A model generated the notes under the pieces. The model was not told the origin of the DNA, did no database searches, and was given only the letters and a program-made list of their open reading frames with translations. From Dialister sp. CAG:486 (GTDB lineage: Bacteria > Bacillota > Negativicutes > Veillonellales > Dialisteraceae), in the NCBI GenBank assembly GCA_000434475.1, contig FR879600.1, positions 664 to 6,847 on the forward strand: a DNA stretch of 6,184 nt, given 5' to 3'. Shown piece by piece: positions 1 through 3,974 of this stretch; position 1 is the stretch's first letter, and each line of letters starts with the position of its first letter. Made by a program: the position numbers and the translations under genes.

Positions 1-981
1 GGGGATGGTGGGGGCGTAGTGTATGCAGAAGGAAATCGCGGAGATGTGATCTCCGATATGCAGCAGCGCTTGCAAGAGGCCGGCTCTCTCAAAGGCGACA
101 TCGATGGCGTCTACGGGGGAGATACCGTGAAGGCGGTGAAGGACTTCCAGAGATCCCGTGGATTTCCTGTATCCGGTGCGATCGATGAAGTGACCTATCG
201 TGCACTTCGGGATATCAACGCAGGGACGCCGGCGCCTGCGGTCTCCTCCGGCGGGGAGTCTTATGGTGTCGGCGACCGCGGCAACGATGTGAAGACCATC
301 CAGCGGAAGCTGAAACGCCTCGGCTATCTTGAGGGGGAGGCAGACGGCATCTATGGCGGACAGACCGAGGATGCGGTCACGGCTTTCCAGAAAGAGCAGG
401 GGATCTCCGTCACGGGCGGCGTGAACAGCGAGACCCGCACGAAGCTGAATGAAGTCTATGTGGCGCAGACTGGAGACTATATCCTCTCGGAGGGGGCCAG
501 GGGAAAGAGAGTCATCCATCTGCAGAATCAGCTTCTTCTGCACGGCTACGATCCCGGTGTCGTTGACGGTGTCTTCGGCGCCGGTACGGCAGATGCCATC
601 CGCAGGCTGCAGGATGAGACAGGCCTTGAGACCACCGGTGTGGCAGATGAAGATGTCTGGGATGCTTTGGACAATGCGCCCTATTTCCGCGGCAAGTATA
701 CGAAGACCTATCACATGAGATCGACGGCGTACACGCCCTATGACGGGGGCGGTGAAGGGCATACCGCTCTGGGCGGATTCGCCGGCAAGGGGCATGCCGC
801 CGTAGATCCGAGTGTCATCCCGCTTGGCAGTATCGTCTTCATCGAAGGCTATGGCTACGCCATCTGCGATGATATCGGAGGCGCGATCCATGGAAATATC
901 ATCGATGTCGGTGTCGATACCCTCGCGCAGGCTTACCAGTGGGGGACGAAGAGCCGCGTCAAAGTGTATCTCGTGAGATGA
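1..981 (+). CDS. Secreted cell-wall protein: three peptidoglycan-binding domains plus C-terminal 3D domain (5' partial)
   Basis: The frame is open to base 1, so the true start probably lies upstream. A GTG at 19 is the only start-like codon near the edge, and it has no convincing ribosome-binding site. The first residues (GGGVVYAEGN) look like the end of a signal peptide, with VYA|E as the cleavage site, so the protein is probably exported. Counting from the GTG, three PG_binding_1-type repeats lie at about residues 5-63, 83-143 and 156-217; each has the G-x-x-G-D-V...LQ...L...G...DG-x-(Y/F)-G pattern, and a Ser/Gly/Pro-rich linker (about 69-82) follows the first. Residues 231-318 form a 3D domain (double-psi beta-barrel, as in YocH- and RpfB-type proteins) with the three family aspartates at D263 (AVDP), D285 (CDDIGG) and D296 (IIDV). 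Related proteins bind or cleave peptidoglycan; which of these this one does is not shown. It ends normally in TGA. Confidence 0.9.
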   Translation, partial: GDGGGVVYAEGNRGDVISDMQQRLQEAGSLKGDIDGVYGGDTVKAVKDFQRSRGFPVSGAIDEVTYRALRDINAGTPAPAVSSGGESYGVGDRGNDVKTIQRKLKRLGYLEGEADGIYGGQTEDAVTAFQKEQGISVTGGVNSETRTKLNEVYVAQTGDYILSEGARGKRVIHLQNQLLLHGYDPGVVDGVFGAGTADAIRRLQDETGLETTGVADEDVWDALDNAPYFRGKYTKTYHMRSTAYTPYDGGGEGHTALGGFAGKGHAAVDPSVIPLGSIVFIEGYGYAICDDIGGAIHGNIIDVGVDTLAQAYQWGTKSRVKVYLVR

Positions 982-1015
982 GTGACTGGTGGCTAGTGAC
1001 TAGTGACTTGGGTTA
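981..1015. repeat. Degenerate heptamer tandem repeat (AGTGACT-type)
   Basis: Beginning at the last base of the TGA stop of the wall protein are consecutive heptamers AGTGACT, GGTGGCT, AGTGACT, AGTGACT, then a decayed TGGGTTA. The array shares the string TAGTGGCTAG-like wording with the reverse complement of the array at 3800-3850, so both seem to belong to one family of short tandem repeats located just after gene ends. No coding or known regulatory role is visible. Confidence 0.6.
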
Positions 1016-1025
1016 GTGCTTTGGA

Positions 1026-1081
1026 GCAGAAAATACCGTGATTCCGTGTCGTATGGAATACGGGATTTCCTGCTTTTGTTT
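1026..1081 (+). terminator. Long imperfect hairpin with T-rich tail, candidate terminator of the wall-protein gene
   Basis: Arms 1026-1045 and 1055-1073 pair over about 17 positions (core CCGT-ATTCC with GGAAT-ACGG, one bulge and two mismatches) around a 9-nt loop, and TTTTGTTTTTG follows. The position, 45 bases after the stop codon, fits a Rho-independent terminator. However, the hairpin is related to one inside the repeat element at 2703-2742, so it may be a fragment of that repeat that happens to work as a terminator. Confidence 0.45.
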
Positions 1082-1120
1082 TTGCTCGAAATGACGATAT
1101 GGGGGAGGAGACCTTGCGAT

Positions 1121-1346
1121 GGGGCAGCTTTCTACGGGAAAGAATGAAAGGGAATGTGAGATCGCCCGTTCTCTCGTTTCGTCATCCCGAGCGGAGCCCT
1201 CGATCTTTTACGCACTAGCGGTGTCCTGCACCGTATGAGGAAAAGAGAAAATCGCTTAGGTGCTTCGGCGGCTCCTCCTCTCACACTCTCCCTTTGACCG
1301 TTGTGCAAGGAAGATTTTTCGCTGCGCTCGAAATGACGATACGAGA
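1121..1346. repeat. Interspersed inverted-repeat element, copy A (MITE-like)
   Basis: The core spans 1172-1346 and has imperfect terminal inverted repeats: the left end reads CGTCATCCCGAGCGGAGC at 1180-1197, and the right end, at about 1311-1338, reads AAGATTTTTCGCTGCGCTCG followed by AAATGACG. The outer flanks (TCTCGT at 1172, ACGAGA at 1341-1346) also pair. A leader module at 1121-1171 is repeated at 2576-2630. No transposase is encoded. Short frames read through it give the HFERSEKS-type peptide often mis-annotated in genomes carrying such repeats. It is best read as a non-autonomous, hairpin-forming interspersed repeat. Confidence 0.7.
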
Positions 1347-1368
1347 AGGAATATTGTGATAGAATAAT

Positions 1369-1403
1369 AAAAAGCTTGAGATGAAATGTCTCAAGCTTTT
1401 TTT
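1369..1403 (-). terminator. Bidirectional intrinsic terminator overlapping the MerR stop codon
   Basis: A perfect 13-bp stem, AAAAAGCTTGAGA at 1369-1381 with TCTCAAGCTTTTT at 1389-1401, encloses a 7-nt loop. A T run follows on each strand (1397-1403 on +, and TTTTTATTATT on -). It ends transcription of the MerR-family gene, whose TGA stop (1393-1391) lies inside the stem. It can equally stop read-through from the plus-strand wall-protein gene. This is the strongest terminator in the window. Confidence 0.9.
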
Positions 1404-2218
1404 GTGACTGGTATTTCCAGACGATAGCAACTAGCCCGTCCTTCATCATCCAGACGTGGTGTGACGAGAAAAGGAACGTCGGGGGAAAGGGAGAGGGCCT
1501 GCATCGTATTTTCGATGGTTGAAAGGACGGCACTCGGAAGAGGGAACTGCGGCGAAGGAAAGATGTAGGTCAGATAGAGTGCGGCGGGGAGGGTGAGGGG
1601 ATTCTCCATTTCTCGGCTTGGCGCATGGGGCGAGATCAGCAGCAGGTGGTAGGCGTAGGGTTCGCACAAGGCGGCGAGCGTGTTTACGGCTGGGCTGACG
1701 GCGATTTCCAAATCTTTGTCGAAAAGGTGAGCGGCATACTCCGTGATGAGAAGGGCACTCTTTTGACAGGCATCTCGGAAAGATGTTTTGGCAGGGAAGA
1801 GGGGACTGCGCTGCATGAGGCGTACTGGCTTGGGAATCAGCATGACCTGCTCCATGGGATGGCTGCGGCTTTCCGTCAGATGACGGATTTTCCGTTTCAG
1901 GCTTTCGATATTGCTTTGCATGGCACGGATCGCTTCTTCCTGCTCCATAACTTTATCGGACAGGAGTTCGATCAGTTTACCGCGTGAAGGGTGCTGATTG
2001 AATACCCCCATCTCTGCGCCCGAAATGTGAAGATTTCTGAGAGATAAGAGTTCTGCAAAGGGGAGAATCTGCGCTGCTTCATAGTATCGATAGCCTTTCT
2101 CGCTGCGAAAGGCGGGAGAGAAGATCCCTTGATTGTCATAGTAGATGAGGGTCTGTTTATCGATGTGAAAGAGCCGTGCAAATTCCTGCGGCGTGTAGTG
2201 ATTTTTTCCTTGCTTCAT
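1391..2218 (-). CDS. MerR-family transcriptional regulator with C-terminal effector-binding-like domain
   Basis: 275 residues. Residues 8-46 are a typical MerR winged helix-turn-helix: YTPQEFARLF, then DKQTLIYYDNQGIFSP, then GYRYY. The second half of the DNA-binding domain runs to about 75. A predicted dimerisation coiled coil follows at about 82-117 (KLIELLSDKVMEQEEAIRAM and onward). Residues about 123-275 form a separate domain ending GRASCYRLEIPV, which resembles the last strand of GyrI/BmrR-type effector-binding domains; this suggests a small organic ligand rather than a metal, and no metal-binding cysteine cluster is seen. ATG 2218 is chosen because AGAAGGG lies 11 bases upstream and a second ATG at 2225 is out of frame. 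The gene is divergent from the methyltransferase gene, and both promoters carry the same operator-like pattern. Autoregulation plus control of the methyltransferase is inferred; the ligand is unknown. Confidence 0.9.
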   Translation of the reverse strand: MKQGKNHYTPQEFARLFHIDKQTLIYYDNQGIFSPAFRSEKGYRYYEAAQILPFAELLSLRNLHISGAEMGVFNQHPSRGKLIELLSDKVMEQEEAIRAMQSNIESLKRKIRHLTESRSHPMEQVMLIPKPVRLMQRSPLFPAKTSFRDACQKSALLITEYAAHLFDKDLEIAVSPAVNTLAALCEPYAYHLLLISPHAPSREMENPLTLPAALYLTYIFPSPQFPLPSAVLSTIENTMQALSLSPDVPFLVTPRLDDEGRASCYRLEIPVTKKA

Positions 2219-2244
2219 GAAACATGAGTCCCTTCTATGAGAAG

Positions 2245-2275
2245 TTTATACCTGCTATAGACTTTATAAAGACTG
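2245..2275 (-). promoter_or_regulatory. Predicted MerR-type promoter/operator of the regulator gene
   Basis: On the minus strand a -10 of TATAAA (2250-2245) lies 19 bp from a weak -35 of CAGTCT (2275-2270). The spacer reads TTATAAAGTCTATAGCAGG, containing TTATA-N4-CTATA, the same core and offset as in the methyltransferase promoter at 2875-2905. A 19-bp spacer is the hallmark of promoters activated by MerR proteins, which untwist the DNA between the hexamers. The start point would be near 2238, giving a leader of about 20 bases that just includes the ribosome-binding site. Confidence 0.55.
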
Positions 2276-2280
2276 GATTA

Positions 2281-2296
2281 AAGATAGCTCTATCTT
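2281..2296. promoter_or_regulatory. Perfect palindrome upstream of the MerR promoter
   Basis: AAGATAG-CT-CTATCTT is a perfect 7+2+7 inverted repeat located 6 bases upstream of the predicted -35 of the regulator gene. It lacks a T run, so it is not a terminator. It resembles a dimer-binding site, and its CTATC arms loosely recall the CTATA arms of the two operators, but the protein that would bind it is not known. Confidence 0.4.
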
Positions 2297-2335
2297 AGCA
2301 TAGAGAGGAGAGGGGTTCAAGGCGGGGGGGAGGAG

Positions 2336-2480
2336 AAGTGATGTGAGAGGAGCGTTTTTTCGTGTCGTTATCAGAAGGATCGCCCGGAGTATTCCGTTTA
2401 TCGTCATCCCACGCTCGTTGTTTTACGGGTGTGCAAGGAAGATTTCTCGCTCCGCTCGAAATGACGATACGGGGGTATTC
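2336..2480. repeat. Interspersed inverted-repeat element, short and degraded copies
   Basis: 2336-2380 is a decayed copy of the leader module (GATGTGAGAGGAGCG compared with AATGTGAGATGAGCG at 2609-2623). Next to it, 2391-2480 is a shortened core of about 90 bp: left end TATCGTCATCCC, right end AAGATTTCTCGCTCCGCTCG followed by AAATGACGATACGGGGG. The interior is nearly absent (compare about 175-200 bp in copies A and B), as expected after internal deletion. No coding sequence is seen. Confidence 0.6.
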
Positions 2481-2527
2481 TCGTTTCGTTGTTTTTACTA
2501 GCGGAGCTTTTACATGACAGTTGAGCA

Positions 2528-2545
2528 GCCCCTTGAAGAAGGGGC
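2528..2545. repeat. Short GC-rich hairpin
   Basis: GCCCCTT-GAAG-AAGGGGC forms a perfect 7-bp stem with a 4-nt loop. It is followed by GCGCGCCGAAGGCGGAGGAT, not by a T run, so it is not a normal intrinsic terminator. A similar GCCGCCGAAGC string appears on the opposite strand inside copy A near 1260-1275, so this is probably another module of the same interspersed repeat family. Confidence 0.45.
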
Positions 2546-2575
2546 GCGCCGAAGGCGGAGGATAGACTTCCCGCA

Positions 2576-2827
2576 GGGGCAGCCTTCTACGTAGCGGAAT
2601 GAAAGCGAATGTGAGATGAGCGTTACCCCGTATCGTCATCCCGAGCGGAGCCTACGGATCTTTTTCGTTTGCGGTATGCTTTCTATACATACACGTTTGC
2701 AAGAAACACCGTCATTCCAAGTCATGTGAAGTACGGTGTTTCCCGCTCGCCGCCTTCCTTACATTGTTCGTTTGACCACGAACAAAAAAGATTTCTCGCA
2801 TTCGCTCGATATGACGATAAGGGGGAG
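2576..2827. repeat. Interspersed inverted-repeat element, copy B, with internal hairpin
   Basis: The leader module 2576-2630 matches 1121-1171. The core then runs from about 2626 (CCCCGTATCGTCATCCCGAG) to 2825, whose inverted end reads AAAGATTTCTCGC...CTCGATATGACGATAAGGGGG. In the middle is a perfect 10-bp inverted repeat, GAAACACCGT (2703-2712) and ACGGTGTTTC (2733-2742), around a 20-nt loop. The related hairpin at 1026-1073 shows that this inner module also occurs separately. The element ends about 50 bases before the methyltransferase -35, so it may influence that promoter. Confidence 0.65.
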
Positions 2828-2874
2828 GTGGCATTTTCATTAAGAAAGATTTTTTGATTTCTATAAAAAGATAC

Positions 2875-2905
2875 TTGACTTTATAGAAACTATACAGATT
2901 ACACT
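2875..2905 (+). promoter_or_regulatory. Predicted MerR-type promoter/operator of the methyltransferase gene
   Basis: A good -35 (TTGACT, 2875-2880) and a -10-like TACACT (2900-2905) are separated by 19 bp. Overlapping the last two bases of the -35 is the 19-bp dyad CTTTATAGAAACTATACAG (2879-2897), with arms CTTTATAG and CTATACAG around AAA and only one mismatched pair. Placement from the -35 into the long spacer matches operators of BmrR-type MerR activators. Transcription would start near 2912. The same core is found at the promoter of the divergent MerR gene, the likely controlling protein. Confidence 0.65.
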
Positions 2906-2933
2906 TATTTTGTTCAAGATTGGCGGTGATAAG

Positions 2934-3767
2934 ATGCAGCAGCTGAAAAAGATCGACTTGGATGAGATCTGGCAGAAAGAACAAGGCTGGAATGCGAAAA
3001 GGAAATCCGGACGTAAATTTGATGACGAGGTAGAGCTGCGATTCTGGGAAGACCTTGCACCACATTACGCAGAGCGCTTCAACCTCTATCGGGATGTGTA
3101 CGGGCTTGGAGACTGGATCCATGAGAAATTCGGAGAAAATCAGCGCATCTTAGATGTGGGCTGCGGATGCGGTAATTTCACCATTCCTATGGCGAAATAC
3201 AGTCGGGACATACTCGCGGTTGATTTTTCACCAGCCATGCTCCGCGAGCTTTCGATCTCCTTACAAAGAGAAGGCCTCACGAATGTGAAAGCGGTCCGCT
3301 CGAAATGGGAAGACTTCGAAGAGCCTTACGATGCGGACTACGTCCTCTCTGTCAATTCCTTATACCGTGTCTGTTATATGAGAGAGGCACTCGAAAAGAT
3401 CGCCCGCTACGGGAAGAAAGGTTTCATCCTTGTCCGTACGCTTCTGAAACCTTATCTGTATAGTCTCTATGATGAGCTTTCGCTGAATTATCGCCGAAAC
3501 AATGACTACATGCTGATGCCCATGATGTTCTGGAATATGGGAATCCATGCGGAAGTCTCTTTCACGCACTATGATAAGGTGCTCCGCTATGCCGACTGGG
3601 AAGCGGCGGAGAAAGAAATGGTGGAGGATCTGGGCGAAATGTCGTACTTGAATTATAATACCGAGCTTGAGCCGCTTTTCAAAGAGCGCGCCGAGCAGGA
3701 TGGGAATGGTTACGTCTGGCATTCGAAACGAATCGTGGAAGTGATCTCGTACTTTCGGGAATCGTGA
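2934..3767 (+). CDS. Class I SAM-dependent methyltransferase
   Basis: 277 residues, predicted cytosolic, no signal peptide or membrane segment. The Rossmann-type SAM-binding core is clear: motif I ILDVGCGCG at 72-80, the acidic residue that would hold the SAM ribose at D97 (AVDFSPAML), and a motif IV-like ADYVLSVNSLY at 134-144. The first about 65 residues are a helical, charged extension, and the C-terminal third (about 168-277, rich in Tyr, Met and Trp) is probably the substrate-specific part. ATG 2934 is preferred to TTG 2910 because GGTGAT lies just before it and because the predicted transcript would begin near 2912, after the TTG. The substrate is not recognisable; a small molecule seems more likely than RNA or protein because no RNA-binding domain is present. 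Its promoter looks MerR-controlled, and a TonB-dependent receptor follows 207 bp downstream, so a link to metabolite or chelate handling is possible but only inferred. Confidence 0.88.
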   Translation: MQQLKKIDLDEIWQKEQGWNAKRKSGRKFDDEVELRFWEDLAPHYAERFNLYRDVYGLGDWIHEKFGENQRILDVGCGCGNFTIPMAKYSRDILAVDFSPAMLRELSISLQREGLTNVKAVRSKWEDFEEPYDADYVLSVNSLYRVCYMREALEKIARYGKKGFILVRTLLKPYLYSLYDELSLNYRRNNDYMLMPMMFWNMGIHAEVSFTHYDKVLRYADWEAAEKEMVEDLGEMSYLNYNTELEPLFKERAEQDGNGYVWHSKRIVEVISYFRES

Positions 3768-3799
3768 AATATAGGTTCTATCGGTTTAATGGGTTCAAT

Positions 3800-3850
3800 G
3801 GGGCTAGCCCCTAGCCACTAATCCCTAATCCCTAATCCCTAATCCCTAGT
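3800..3850. repeat. 12-bp palindrome followed by (CCCTAAT)n heptamer array
   Basis: GGGGCTAGCCCC (3800-3811) is a perfect palindrome. It is followed by CACTAAT, three exact CCCTAAT units and CCCTAGT. The minus strand therefore has four GGG runs (complement of 3823-3825, 3830-3832, 3837-3839 and 3844-3846) spaced by 4 bases, which meets the pattern for an intramolecular G-quadruplex. The array lies between the methyltransferase stop and the receptor start, a 207-bp stretch in which I see no gene and no convincing promoter. Confidence 0.75.
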
Positions 3851-3960
3851 CGCTTATACTGCTTTCTTTCCCCTGCGCGTGGAAACTTGGATACACGGCG
3901 CTTCGGGAATGGAATATATCTTATGTTATGCTGGCTGTTTACGTCGGCGAGTTTTTTATC

Positions 3961-3967
3961 GAGGAGA
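3961..3967 (+). promoter_or_regulatory. Ribosome-binding site fixing the receptor start at 3975
   Basis: GAGGAGA is a near-perfect Shine-Dalgarno sequence 7 bases before ATG 3975. The alternative starts that keep the downstream frame open without a shift, TTG 3887 and ATG 3923, have no comparable site and would not give a normal signal peptide. This motif is the main reason to place the start at 3975 and to call the frame broken. Confidence 0.85.
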
Positions 3968-3974
3968 GATCTTT

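Noticed and set aside
1132..1533. Minus-strand open frame with an HFERSEKS-type peptide
   Set aside because: It is a translation of the interspersed repeat and terminator and overlaps the 3' end of the MerR gene; no ribosome-binding site or family resemblance.
2324..2330. Run of seven Gs upstream of the MerR gene as another phase-variation tract
   Set aside because: It is outside any coding frame and not between the predicted promoter elements, so changes in length would have no obvious effect.
2295..2639. Minus-strand open frame of about 114 codons in the divergent intergenic region
   Set aside because: It consists of repeat-element sequence (VISSGARNL-type peptide), which explains the open frame.
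1121..2827. CRISPR array
   Set aside because: The repeats are long, inverted, variable in length and irregularly spaced, with no uniform direct repeats and unique spacers.
3768..3974. Cobalamin riboswitch or Fur box before the receptor
   Set aside because: No B12-box-like conserved core and no convincing 19-bp Fur-type inverted repeat could be found; hexamer pairs tried as promoters had poor matches or wrong spacing.
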